Positions 1 to 7,195 of a stretch of DNA of 64,000 bases are shown piece by piece. Position 1 is the stretch's first letter. The number at the start of each line of letters is the position of its first letter. The position numbers and the translations under genes are program-made. The notes under the pieces were generated by a model that was given only the letters and a program-made list of their open reading frames with translations, made no database searches and had not been told where the DNA came from. The DNA lies in the NCBI GenBank assembly GCA_963815355.1, contig CAWFGJ010000013.1, positions 744,001-808,000 on the forward strand. Reading direction: 5' to 3'. This DNA is from JAPUEK01 sp963815355 (GTDB lineage Bacteria; Pseudomonadota; Alphaproteobacteria; Rhodobacterales; Rhodobacteraceae).

Positions 1-390
1 GTCACCTTCGATACCGGCAAGCGCGCCCTTGAAACGGCGACGGCCGTCGATCAGTTCCGTCGTTTCAATCCGCGCTTCCCAGCCTGACCAGTTCGCAAAA
101 TCCTTCAACCGGGTCAAAGGGCGGTCGATGCCGGGCGAGGACACTTCAAGAACGTAGTTGTCTTCGATCGGGTCTTCGACATCCATCACAGCAGAAACGG
201 CGGTCGAGATCTCGCCGCAATCATCCACGTCAATGCCGCCATCAGGCTTGTCGGCCATGATTTGCAGGATGCGGGTTTTACCGCCCATCAAACGGACACG
301 GACCAGTTCAAACCCCATCCCCTCGATCACGGGGGTGATGATGTCTGCAAGGCGGCGGTCAATGGCAGTTTTGGCGATCAGATCGGACAT
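1..390 (-). CDS. rimP: Ribosome maturation factor RimP (3' part outside window)
   Basis: RimP binds the 30S subunit and assists late 16S rRNA/30S maturation; the gene normally heads a rimP-nusA-infB operon. The visible 130 codons begin at ATG 390-388 and read MSDLIAKTAIDRRLADIITP, followed by the family's EGMGFELVRVRL strand and the conserved VLEVSSPGIDRPL stretch. The 3' end lies beyond base 1, so nusA and the rest of the operon are not visible. The gene has its own promoter and a terminator-containing leader just upstream, so it starts a transcription unit. Identification rests on the VSSPGIDRPL motif and is firm. Confidence 0.93.
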   Translation of the reverse strand, partial: MSDLIAKTAIDRRLADIITPVIEGMGFELVRVRLMGGKTRILQIMADKPDGGIDVDDCGEISTAVSAVMDVEDPIEDNYVLEVSSPGIDRPLTRLKDFANWSGWEARIETTELIDGRRRFKGALAGIEGD

Positions 391-398
391 TCGGTCTC

Positions 399-428
399 CA
401 AAAACAAAAAGCGGGCCGACAGGCCCGC
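399..428 (-). terminator. Intrinsic terminator inside the rimP leader (attenuator candidate)
   Basis: On the minus strand a perfect 7-bp stem GCGGGCC/GGCCCGC with a 4-base loop (411-428) is followed by a T-rich tract (399-410), directly before the rimP ribosome binding site. No gene lies between the rimP promoter and this hairpin. It would therefore end a roughly 70-nt leader transcript rather than an upstream gene, as a transcription attenuator does. Confidence 0.7.
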
Positions 429-444
429 TGCGACTTTCGGTAGC

Positions 445-463
445 TTCGAGTTTGGACCTCGAA
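445..463 (-). promoter_or_regulatory. Leader stem-loop upstream of the rimP attenuator
   Basis: A 6-bp perfect stem TTCGAG/CTCGAA with a 7-base loop lies between the rimP promoter and the intrinsic terminator. It is the only other clear fold in the leader and could act as the sensing part of the attenuator. Its function is inferred from position only. Confidence 0.4.
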
Positions 464-478
464 ACCTCTGTTAGGGGT

Positions 479-507
479 CATATAGGGCGCAGGGGGGTTT
501 GATGCAA
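479..507 (-). promoter_or_regulatory. Sigma-70-type promoter of rimP
   Basis: Reading the minus strand, -35 TTGCAT (507-502) and -10 TATATG (484-479) are separated by exactly 17 bases. Transcription would begin near base 472, upstream of the leader stem-loop and terminator. Confidence 0.6.
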
Positions 508-541
508 GGGCAAAGCGCGCCAGAGCCGCCGCGCTTGCGGG

Positions 542-850
542 TCAGAACCGCTCGGCCCGCAGAACATGCGCGTCGGTGACAGAGATCACGCCGATATGGC
601 GGTCCACCACCGCAAAGGCTGCCTCCAACAACGGCTCCAACCGTTCCGGACGGATCAGACAGACGATCGCCACCATGCCAGAGCGGCCAACCTGCCCCTC
701 GCGGCTCCAGCGCCCGGACCGGCCCGAGCCACCCAGAACCGGCAAAACCGTAAAACCTGTGACGCCCGCTTTTTCCAACGCCTCGGTCAGACGTGATTCC
801 ATCGGGGCCTCGATGATGATTTCAACACGCTTTGCCAAATGGGTCTGCAT
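542..850 (-). CDS. P-II-like regulatory protein partnered with SbtA
   Basis: A 102-residue protein with the small ferredoxin-like P-II fold pattern: N-terminal KRVEIIIEAP strand, a helix with two acidic residues, a glycine-rich T-loop-like segment (PVLGGSGRSGRWS) and a C-terminal VVDRHIGVISVTDAHV strand. SbtB-type P-II-like proteins bind adenyl nucleotides and gate the SbtA bicarbonate transporter; this is inferred here from adjacency. A GTG (853) precedes the ATG at 850, three bases after the sbtA-like stop codon, so the two are translationally coupled. The usual P-II uridylylation Tyr context is not evident. The family call is good; the ligand is unknown. Confidence 0.75.
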   Translation of the reverse strand: MQTHLAKRVEIIIEAPMESRLTEALEKAGVTGFTVLPVLGGSGRSGRWSREGQVGRSGMVAIVCLIRPERLEPLLEAAFAVVDRHIGVISVTDAHVLRAERF

Positions 851-853
851 CAC

Positions 854-1861
854 TCAGCCTCCGGTCACAGATTGGGCTACGGCGATATAGGCCGGAATTC
901 CCAAAGTCAGGTTAAAGGGAAAGGTGATCCCCAACGACAGCGTCAGAGAAACCGACGGATCGGCCTCTGGCAAGGCCACCCGCATCGCCGCAGGAACCGC
1001 GATGTAGCTGGCCGAAGCGGCGAGCGTCATCAACAGCGCAACGCCACCCGTCGACAGGCCCAGCAAAAGCCCCACCCCAAGCCCCGCGGCGGCCCCGACC
1101 ACCGGCATGACCACGCCAAACGCCACGGCACCTAGGTTCAGCACGCCCTTTGCCGCGCGCAAGCCACGCCCCGCGACCAAACCCATATCGAGCAAGAACA
1201 GGCACAGAATCCCTTGGAATGGGGCGACGATGAACGCGTCGATCCGCTTCAATCCCTCCACGCCCGTCACCGCGCCGATCAAGAAAGCGCCGACCAACAG
1301 CACGATGGACCCGTTAAGCAAAATCTCATGCCACAACCGGGCATCCATGCGCTTTGGCTTCGCTCCGCCACTGGCCCCCACAGCTCCGTGGTCAAACCGC
1401 GCCACCAGCCACAAGGCGGAGACAATCGCAGGCGCTTCCATCGCCGCAGCCACGGCCACCATATAGCCTTCGGGCTCCATCCCGGCGGCAGTCAGAACCG
1501 AACTTGCCGTCACAAAGGTCACAATCGAAATTGATCCGTAGTGGGCAGCAACCGCCGCCGCATCCATCACCGAAAGCCGTGTCATGGCGCGCAGCAACGC
1601 AAACGCAACCAATGGCAGGGCAAACGACAGTGCCACTCCGCCCAGCAGCGCCAAAGCCAAGGATGTGTCCATGCCATGCTTGGCAACCGCGACACCGCCC
1701 TTAAACCCAATCGCAAAGAGCAAATACAGCGACATCGCCTTGGCCGCCGCCTCCGGGACGGTCAGCTCAGACCGCGCCAAAGCCGCAAAAAGACCCAGCG
1801 CAAAGGATAGAATCATCGGCGTCAGCAAGTTTTGCTCGGCCAACGCGAGAATATCACCCAT
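854..1861 (-). CDS. Sodium-dependent bicarbonate transport family permease (SbtA-like, DUF897)
   Basis: A 335-residue integral membrane protein with about ten hydrophobic segments in two pseudo-repeats, starting MGDILALAEQNLLTPMILSF and containing the family-like LYLLFAIGFKGG segment. SbtA proteins import HCO3- with Na+ as a high-affinity, low-flux carbon uptake system. ATG 1861 is chosen over an upstream start because GGAG lies 8 bases before it and it opens at the conserved N-terminus. It sits 49 bases after a carbonic anhydrase and just ahead of a P-II-like gene, the expected partners. Substrate is inferred from family and context, not shown. Confidence 0.85.
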   Translation of the reverse strand: MGDILALAEQNLLTPMILSFALGLFAALARSELTVPEAAAKAMSLYLLFAIGFKGGVAVAKHGMDTSLALALLGGVALSFALPLVAFALLRAMTRLSVMDAAAVAAHYGSISIVTFVTASSVLTAAGMEPEGYMVAVAAAMEAPAIVSALWLVARFDHGAVGASGGAKPKRMDARLWHEILLNGSIVLLVGAFLIGAVTGVEGLKRIDAFIVAPFQGILCLFLLDMGLVAGRGLRAAKGVLNLGAVAFGVVMPVVGAAAGLGVGLLLGLSTGGVALLMTLAASASYIAVPAAMRVALPEADPSVSLTLSLGITFPFNLTLGIPAYIAVAQSVTGG

Positions 1862-1910
1862 CACCTTGCTCCTATTTGGCCCATATATACGCGGCCCTGT
1901 CTCAATTGGA

Positions 1911-2558
1911 TCAGATCGCGGAAAAATCGCCTGTGGCTGGGACGTATTGTTCCAGGCCACCCTCGCCCGTGTTGCTCCACAAGCCGTGCAGCGTTAGACG
2001 GTCATCTTCCACCGCTGCCTTGACGAAGGGAAAGGTGATCAGGTTTTCAAGGCTCACGACCACCGCCTGCTTTTCCAGCGCTGTCAGGATCTGTCCCTCC
2101 GGCAACCCGGCAACCCGTTGAAAACCCGGCCGCAAGATATCCATCCAGCGCCCGACAAAGCTGGTCTTTTCTTCCAGCTCAGGCGCGAGGCCGGTGCACA
2201 TGTCATGGCAACCCTTCACGCCCCCGCAGTTGGAATGGCCCATCACCACGATATGCGCGACCCCAAGCGAGGTTACGGCATATTCCACCGCCGCCGAGGT
2301 GCCGTGGCGCTCGCCGTCCGGGTTGTAGGGGGGCACCAGACCCGCGATGTTGCGGTGAATGAAGAACTCCCCTTCATCCGCGCCAAAGATCGAGGTGACA
2401 TGCACGCGGCTGTCGCAGCACGAAATCACCATAGCGCGCGGATGCTGCCCCGATTCCGCCAAGCGCTTATACCAGGCTTTGTTGTCGTGATAGGTCGTCG
2501 CCCGCCAACCTTGGAAACGGCTGACAAGATAAGACGGAAGGGTGCGCACATAGGTCAT
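1911..2558 (-). CDS. Beta-class carbonic anhydrase
   Basis: Catalyses CO2 + H2O to HCO3- + H+. The 215-residue protein has the beta-CA zinc site: Cys47 with the Asp49/Arg51 dyad (SCCDSR), then His108 and Cys111 (GHSNCGG). The start at ATG 2558 (MTYVRTLPSYL) fits the family; the open frame continues upstream but looks non-coding. It is first in a co-directional cluster with an SbtA-like bicarbonate permease and its P-II partner, so it probably equilibrates cytoplasmic CO2 and bicarbonate for that uptake system. Confidence 0.93.
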   Translation of the reverse strand: MTYVRTLPSYLVSRFQGWRATTYHDNKAWYKRLAESGQHPRAMVISCCDSRVHVTSIFGADEGEFFIHRNIAGLVPPYNPDGERHGTSAAVEYAVTSLGVAHIVVMGHSNCGGVKGCHDMCTGLAPELEEKTSFVGRWMDILRPGFQRVAGLPEGQILTALEKQAVVVSLENLITFPFVKAAVEDDRLTLHGLWSNTGEGGLEQYVPATGDFSAI

Positions 2559-2627
2559 TTTCGGCCTCCAGGCATCGCAGCGGCTTCCATCTAGGATGCA
2601 ATCGCAGAAAATTCGAGCGGTTTCTTT

Positions 2628-2639
2628 TTGCCAAGGCAA
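2628..2639. promoter_or_regulatory. Palindrome in the carbonic anhydrase / hypothetical divergent promoter region
   Basis: TTGCC-AA-GGCAA is a perfect 5+2+5 palindrome about 70 bases before the carbonic anhydrase start and 60 bases before the divergent gene at 2700. LysR-type regulators of carbon uptake often bind such short palindromes, but nothing here identifies the regulator. Confidence 0.3.
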
Positions 2640-2699
2640 CCTTTTGTTCAGCACCTCCGCGCAGTCTGGCCTTGGGTGTGTGATGTCAGGTGGTGTGTG

Positions 2700-3089
2700 A
2701 TGGGAACGGAAAATGTGGTGGCCTTGCGGCCAAAGGAACGGGTTTGTCAGGACGCCGAACCAATCGCGACAATCTATCGGAACCTGGGCACCAGCTCAGC
2801 CGAACAGGTCGTCACGCGGGCGCTTGGTGAACTTGCGCTGACGATGGCGGGGCTTGCCCAGCAGGTTCGCGCGCATGAAATGGGCGATCTGATGCGCCAA
2901 TTGCGACGGTTGCAGCGGATGGCCGAAAACCTCGGGTTGGTCAGCCTTGGTCTGGTGGCGGGGGATCTGCGCGATTGCATGGACAAGGGCGATGTCACGG
3001 CCTTCTCCGCCGTTTGGGCGCGGCTATTGCGGATCGCGGAACGCTCACTCGCGACCGACAAGGATCTGCTGGATCAGACAATCATCTGA
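2700..3089 (+). CDS. Small helical protein, HPt-like without the phospho-accepting His
   Basis: A 129-residue, mostly helical protein. Residues about 60-105 (RQLRRLQRMAENLGLVSLG, then AGDLRDCMDKGD) follow the pattern of a histidine phosphotransfer domain, AHxLKGxAxNLG...LE..GD. The position of the phosphorylated His is Arg here, and no other His in that helix could replace it. It is divergent from the carbonic anhydrase and 95 bases before the M17 aminopeptidase. It may be a degenerate HPt or an unrelated four-helix protein. I do not recognise a defined function. Confidence 0.7.
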   Translation: MGTENVVALRPKERVCQDAEPIATIYRNLGTSSAEQVVTRALGELALTMAGLAQQVRAHEMGDLMRQLRRLQRMAENLGLVSLGLVAGDLRDCMDKGDVTAFSAVWARLLRIAERSLATDKDLLDQTII

Positions 3090-3184
3090 TAGGGCGCGCG
3101 CGGGGGCACTGCCGATCGGCGGGGGCTTGCGGGGCGCGGTGGATGGGCTAGGCTTCGGTTTGAATATTTCAGGAACCGAATTCT

Positions 3185-4579
3185 ATGCCCGCCTTGCCAC
3201 CCGTCTTTGCTGATCCTGCCGCCTCGTCTCGCCCGCTGCACCTGTTGCGGGCCGAGGATCTGGCCACTTTCCTTGCCACCTTGCCTGCCGACCAGCAATC
3301 GTGGCTGGCCGCCTGCGGCTTTGAAGCATCGGCGGGGGAGTTGCGGCTTTTGCCGGGGGATGGCGGCGTGGCGGCGGCAGTGGTCGGGCTTGGCTCTGCT
3401 TCAGCGCGCCAACGTGGGCGTTTTGCATGTGCCAAGGCCGTCGCGGGCCTTCCAGCCGGGGCTTGGCACCTTTCTGGGGCGTTGTCGCCTGCGGAAATGA
3501 CCGAAGCCGCACTTGCGTGGCTTCTGTCCAGTTACCGGTTTGATCGCTATCGCAAGACGGGTTCCGCCTCGGATCGTGCGCTTTTGAAAGCGCCGGACGG
3601 GGTCGATGCCACCCGCCTGATCGCAATGGCAGAGGGTGAGTTTCTGACCCGCGACCTGATCAACACGCCCGCCCAAGACATGGGGCCTGCCGAGCTGGAG
3701 GCCGCTTTCCTCGCCCTCGCCGAACGATTCGGCGCGGCGACAGAGGTCATTCGTGGCGAAGACCTGCTGACCCGCAACTTCCCGATGATCCACGCCGTGG
3801 GTCGCGCCTCGACCCGGGCACCGCGGCTTTTGGATCTGCGCTGGGGCAAATCCGGACCGCGGTTGACGCTGGTCGGCAAAGGCGTGTGCTTCGATACGGG
3901 CGGGCTGAACCTTAAACCTTCGGCCGGCATGCTCTTGATGAAAAAGGACATGGGCGGGGCCGCCACTGTTCTGGGTCTGGCGCATATGATCATGCGGCTT
4001 GGGATGCCGATCCGCCTACGGGTGCTGGTCCCGGCCGTGGAAAACGTGATTTCGGGCAATGCTTTGCGCCCCAAAGACATCCTCACCTCTCGCAAGGGTC
4101 TGACGGTGGAGGTCAATGACACCGATGCCGAAGGGCGTTTGGTTCTGGCAGATGCCTTGACTCTGGCCTGCGAGGAAGAGGCGGACGCCCTCATTTCCAT
4201 GGCCACGCTGACGGGGGCCGCGCGTGTGGCCGTGGGGCCAGATCTTGCGCCCTTTTACACAGACGACGATCAGATGGCGGCGGCGCTGGAACACGGGGCA
4301 AAGACCGCCTTTGATCCGGTCTGGCGCCTGCCATTCTGGAGCCCTTACGAGCACATCATCGAACCCGGAATAGCCGATCTGGACAACGCGCCGGGATGGG
4401 GTTTTGCCGGGTCGGTCACAGCGGCTTTGTTCTTGCGCCGCTTTGCCGAAGGGCAGCGCTATCTGCATTTCGACATCTACGGCCATAGCCCAGCCGACCT
4501 GCCGGCCCGCCCAAAAGGGGGCGTCGGCCAAGGGGCGCGGGCCGTCCTTGATGCCTTGCCCGCAATTCTGGGGATTTGA
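3185..4579 (+). CDS. Leucyl aminopeptidase family protein (peptidase M17)
   Basis: A di-metal exopeptidase that removes N-terminal residues from peptides in the cytoplasm. The 464-residue protein carries the M17 signature in the C-terminal half: GKGVCFDTGGLNLK (Lys and Asp metal/catalytic residues), MKKDMGGAA, and NDTDAEGRLVLADAL, which supplies further metal ligands. The N-terminal 150 residues are divergent from PepA, as in the second, shorter M17 group common in alphaproteobacteria. The next gene begins right after its stop codon, so the pair is co-translated; both act on peptides, suggesting murein peptide or peptide turnover. Confidence 0.93.
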   Translation: MPALPPVFADPAASSRPLHLLRAEDLATFLATLPADQQSWLAACGFEASAGELRLLPGDGGVAAAVVGLGSASARQRGRFACAKAVAGLPAGAWHLSGALSPAEMTEAALAWLLSSYRFDRYRKTGSASDRALLKAPDGVDATRLIAMAEGEFLTRDLINTPAQDMGPAELEAAFLALAERFGAATEVIRGEDLLTRNFPMIHAVGRASTRAPRLLDLRWGKSGPRLTLVGKGVCFDTGGLNLKPSAGMLLMKKDMGGAATVLGLAHMIMRLGMPIRLRVLVPAVENVISGNALRPKDILTSRKGLTVEVNDTDAEGRLVLADALTLACEEEADALISMATLTGAARVAVGPDLAPFYTDDDQMAAALEHGAKTAFDPVWRLPFWSPYEHIIEPGIADLDNAPGWGFAGSVTAALFLRRFAEGQRYLHFDIYGHSPADLPARPKGGVGQGARAVLDALPAILGI

Positions 4580-5398
4580 ATGGATCGCCGCCTTACGCCC
4601 GCCACGGCCCGCATTGCCCATGTCTCACTGAAGGGTCGACTTGACGCGCCTGCTTTTACCGAAGGGAAAAGGATGCGGGTTGCCATGCCGTTGGTTGATC
4701 TTTTGCGCTCGCCTGGCGGCGGGCGGGAACGGCAATTGCTGCTGGGCGACGGCTTTACCGTGATCGACCACGATCAGGGCATGGCCTTTGGCTTTGCGGC
4801 CAAGGATGGCTATTGCGGATGGCTGCCCGATGCGGCTTTGGCCGAAGGCCCGCTGCCGAGCCATTGGGTCGCGTCACCCGGCACGCATCTTTATCCCGAA
4901 CCAAGGGTGCAGGCCGCTGAAATCGCTTCCCTTTCTTTGGGTGCGCGGCTGGCGGTGATCAGCCATGCCGGCAAATGGACGGAAACATCTTCCGGCTTTG
5001 TGCCGACCTGCCATCTGCGACCCTTGGGCGACTGGCTTGCCGATCCTGTCGAGGTGGCCAAGGGATTTCTGGGCACGCCCTATCTGTGGGGCGGCAATTC
5101 CCGCGCGGGGATTGACTGTTCGGGCTTGGTGCAGGCGGCCCTTCTGGCATGCGGCATCCCTTCGCCCGGTGACAGCGACCTCCAAGAACAGCTGGGCACC
5201 GAGATCGCGCCCGGCGCCCCCCTGCAGCGCGGCGATCTGCTGTTCTGGAAGGGGCATGTCGCGATGATCGTCGACAGCAACCTGCTGCTGCACGCCAACG
5301 GCCATTCCATGTCGGTGGCCTATGAAGACATCAACGCCTGTATCGCCCGGATCGACGCGCAGGAGGGGCGCGGCGTGACGAACCGGCGCAGACTGTAG
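4580..5398 (+). CDS. NlpC/P60 family cysteine peptidase (C40) with N-terminal SH3-like region
   Basis: A 272-residue protein. Residues 150-272 form the NlpC/P60 domain with Cys180 (GIDCSGLV), His226 (KGHVAMI) and His238 (LLHANG). These enzymes cut gamma-D-Glu-diaminopimelate bonds in murein peptides. Residues 30-145 look like two bacterial SH3-type repeats (LLRSPGGG, HLYPEP). No signal peptide is visible, so it may act on imported muropeptides in the cytoplasm, matching the immediately upstream aminopeptidase with zero intergenic bases. Confidence 0.9.
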   Translation: MDRRLTPATARIAHVSLKGRLDAPAFTEGKRMRVAMPLVDLLRSPGGGRERQLLLGDGFTVIDHDQGMAFGFAAKDGYCGWLPDAALAEGPLPSHWVASPGTHLYPEPRVQAAEIASLSLGARLAVISHAGKWTETSSGFVPTCHLRPLGDWLADPVEVAKGFLGTPYLWGGNSRAGIDCSGLVQAALLACGIPSPGDSDLQEQLGTEIAPGAPLQRGDLLFWKGHVAMIVDSNLLLHANGHSMSVAYEDINACIARIDAQEGRGVTNRRRL

Positions 5399-5404
5399 CG
5401 CCTC

Positions 5405-5753
5405 TCAGTCAACGGATCGGATATGCGGCTTTTCCAGAACCCGCAACACGGCCTCCAGATCGTGCCCCCGGCGCAGGACCTGTCCTTCGGTTCCAACCAC
5501 GGAATACATGCCCTGCCGCGCCCGCAACTTGGGGCGTTTTTCAATGCGGTAAAGCGGATATTCGGCGGTGCGGCGAAACACTGCAAACACCGCGAAATCG
5601 CGGAGCGCCGAAATCCCATAGTCGCGCCATTCGCCCGCCGCCACCATCCGCCCGTAAAGCCGCAAAATTGCACCCAACTCGCGGCGATCAAAGTGGACCT
5701 GCTCGGGCAGGTGATCTGACTGGGGAAAGGGGGTCGGAGTTCTGAACCGTCAT
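5405..5753 (-). CDS. DUF2794 family protein, apparent single-base frameshift near the N-terminus
   Basis: The C-terminal 90 residues (GAILRLYGRMVAAGEWRDYG..., YRIEKRPKLRARQGMYSVVG) are a clear DUF2794 match of unknown function. The conserved preceding segment VHFDRRE is in the same frame but has no start codon; a stop follows upstream. The plausible ATG at 5753 (MTVQNSDPLS) is one base out of frame. Removing one base from the G run at 5722-5725 or 5729-5733 joins them into a 115-residue protein. Without the correction only a TTG at 5677 is available, which loses the conserved N-terminus. It is convergent with the NlpC gene. Confidence 0.75.
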
Positions 5754-5908
5754 TGCCGAATCTTACCGCCTTCGCCGCCCAAATCAAGCCGCGGCACACG
5801 GCACGCGTGGCAGGTTTGCTATGAGCCGCAATGCTGCCTTGAAAAGGTCGCCGAAAGACCGAGCTGCGACCGAACCTGTGCCGCGTTTGCGGGCAATAAA
5901 GGGCCAGT

Positions 5909-5974
5909 AGCAAGTGACTAAGCCGGTGCGGCAGGTTTTAAGCCCCCACCCAGCCTGCTTCACCGGTGCTTGCT
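5909..5974 (+). ncRNA. Candidate structured RNA in the DUF2794-asparaginase gap
   Basis: Three nested complementary arms, AGCAAG/CTTGCT (5909-5914 with 5969-5974), CCGGTG/CACCGG (5923-5928 with 5961-5966) and GCAGG/CCTGC (5931-5935 with 5954-5958), fold into one long interrupted hairpin. On the + strand it is followed eight bases later by a terminator with a T-rich tail, and no + gene reads into it. The region 5754-5908 has smaller hairpins but no convincing promoter. It does not match the conserved cores of SRP RNA, RNase P or tmRNA. It could equally be 3'-UTR structure of the asparaginase mRNA on the minus strand. Confidence 0.35.
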
Positions 5975-5982
5975 GCGAAAAG

Positions 5983-6015
5983 GGAGCCCCTGCCAGAAGG
6001 TAGGGGCTCCTTTCC
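5983..6015. terminator. Bidirectional intrinsic terminator
   Basis: GGAGCCCCT / AGGGGCTCC (5983-5991 with 6002-6010) is a perfect 9-bp stem. The + strand continues TTTCCTTTT; the minus strand continues TTTTCG. It ends the asparaginase transcript on the minus strand and would also end any + strand RNA from the preceding structured region. Confidence 0.75.
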
Positions 6016-6026
6016 TTTTGCGCGCC

Positions 6027-7025
6027 TCAGGCCGCGAAACCGGGCGAGAGCCGCAATTCACCGGTCCGCAAACCGCGACAGTTGTGCTGGGGGGCGGGCA
6101 GCCGCTTTTGTGCCATCGGATGGTCGGCCTCGAGCAAGCCTAGACGGGTCAGAATGCCCACCAACGCCGCCTCAGAGGCGCGGGAATTGCCATCTTCGAT
6201 CTTGATCGCAATGCCGATTTTCTTTTCCGGAACGATTGCCACAAAGACCGCTTCGGCTCCGGTCTTGACGACCACCCGCCCGCCCATGGCGCGCATCAAC
6301 TCGGTGCAGGCGCGTCCCTCACCGGCCACCAGCTCGGGGTGGCTGGACATCGCCTGGGTCAGCCGGTGCATAGCCCGCTCACGCGCAGACCCGCTTTCGT
6401 TCGCCACGGCAAAGCGCGCCACGCCGCGCGCCAAAGCCCCGATCGTGCCCGCAAAGTTCGGTGCCGAGCAGCCGTCTAACCCGTAACCCGCCGAGGTTTC
6501 GCCCGTAACCTCTTCGAACGCCGCCTTGATGGCCCGCTGCAAGGGGTGATCGATCTCGACATATTCGGGCCCGGCCTTCAGGTGCCGCGTCGCGGTCAGA
6601 AAGCCAGAATGTTTGCCCGAACAGTTATTGTGAAACTGGCAGGGCGCCTCATGCGCCTCTATCAGGCGGTTGCGCGATGCAACATCATAGGGCTCATGGC
6701 TGCCACAACGCAGATCCGCCTCGCCCATGCCCAGACCGGCGAGCCATTGCCGCGCCATATCGACATGCAGCGGCATCCCCTGATGGCTGGCGCAAGACAG
6801 TGCCAGATGGGCCGGGGTCAGTCCGGCCGCATCCGCCGCCCCGCTTTCGACCAAGGGCAGCGCTTGCAGCATCTTGCAGGCCGAGCGCGAAAAGATCACG
6901 CGCGCCGGATCGCCCCACGCCTCGACGATCTCGCCGGAACCGTCGCAGATCACGGCATGCCCCCGGTGGGTGCTTTCCAAAAGCCCGCCACGCCACAGTT
7001 CCACCATCGGAATCGCCTTGCCCAT
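6027..7025 (-). CDS. L-asparaginase, Rhizobium etli AnsA (ReAV) class
   Basis: Hydrolyses asparagine to aspartate and ammonia. The 332-residue sequence matches the ReAV-type enzyme, which is unrelated to E. coli type I/II asparaginases and resembles serine beta-lactamases. The catalytic residues fall at the same or nearly the same numbers: Ser48-x-x-Lys51 (SACK), Ser80 (CASHQG), Cys135 and Lys138 (NNCSGKHSG), and Asp184-x-Cys186 (LDGCS), which with Cys135 would form the zinc site. The start ATG at 7025 is preceded by GGGAAG. It is monocistronic and ends at the bidirectional terminator. Confidence 0.93.
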   Translation of the reverse strand: MGKAIPMVELWRGGLLESTHRGHAVICDGSGEIVEAWGDPARVIFSRSACKMLQALPLVESGAADAAGLTPAHLALSCASHQGMPLHVDMARQWLAGLGMGEADLRCGSHEPYDVASRNRLIEAHEAPCQFHNNCSGKHSGFLTATRHLKAGPEYVEIDHPLQRAIKAAFEEVTGETSAGYGLDGCSAPNFAGTIGALARGVARFAVANESGSARERAMHRLTQAMSSHPELVAGEGRACTELMRAMGGRVVVKTGAEAVFVAIVPEKKIGIAIKIEDGNSRASEAALVGILTRLGLLEADHPMAQKRLPAPQHNCRGLRTGELRLSPGFAA

Positions 7026-7087
7026 CGTCTTCCCTCGTCACAGATGCGCGATTTTCTGCCCAAGGGGCTTTCGCGGATTGGTCATTT

Positions 7088-7109
7088 TCGATATTGCATG
7101 GGATATCGA
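7088..7109. promoter_or_regulatory. Inverted repeat between asparaginase and ialB
   Basis: TCGATAT and ATATCGA (7088-7094 and 7103-7109) are a perfect 7-bp inverted repeat with an 8-base spacer, in the 170-base divergent promoter region. It is a candidate operator; the regulator is unknown. Confidence 0.35.
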
Positions 7110-7195
7110 GCGATTGAAACCTGTGCCATAGGAAAAGCCGCACAAAGCGGATATGGCCGGACCCGAGGCAACGGCAGCTTGGAGGCTGTAACGAA

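Noticed and set aside
5320..5913. A 197-codon minus-strand frame over DUF2794
   Set aside because: Wrong frame relative to the conserved DUF2794 sequence; composition is not protein-like.
5754..6010. 6S RNA, SRP RNA, RNase P RNA or tmRNA in this gap
   Set aside because: None of the conserved cores I know of (SRP GGAAG loop region, RNase P GAGGAAAGUCC, tmRNA tag region) is present, so only a generic structured RNA is reported.
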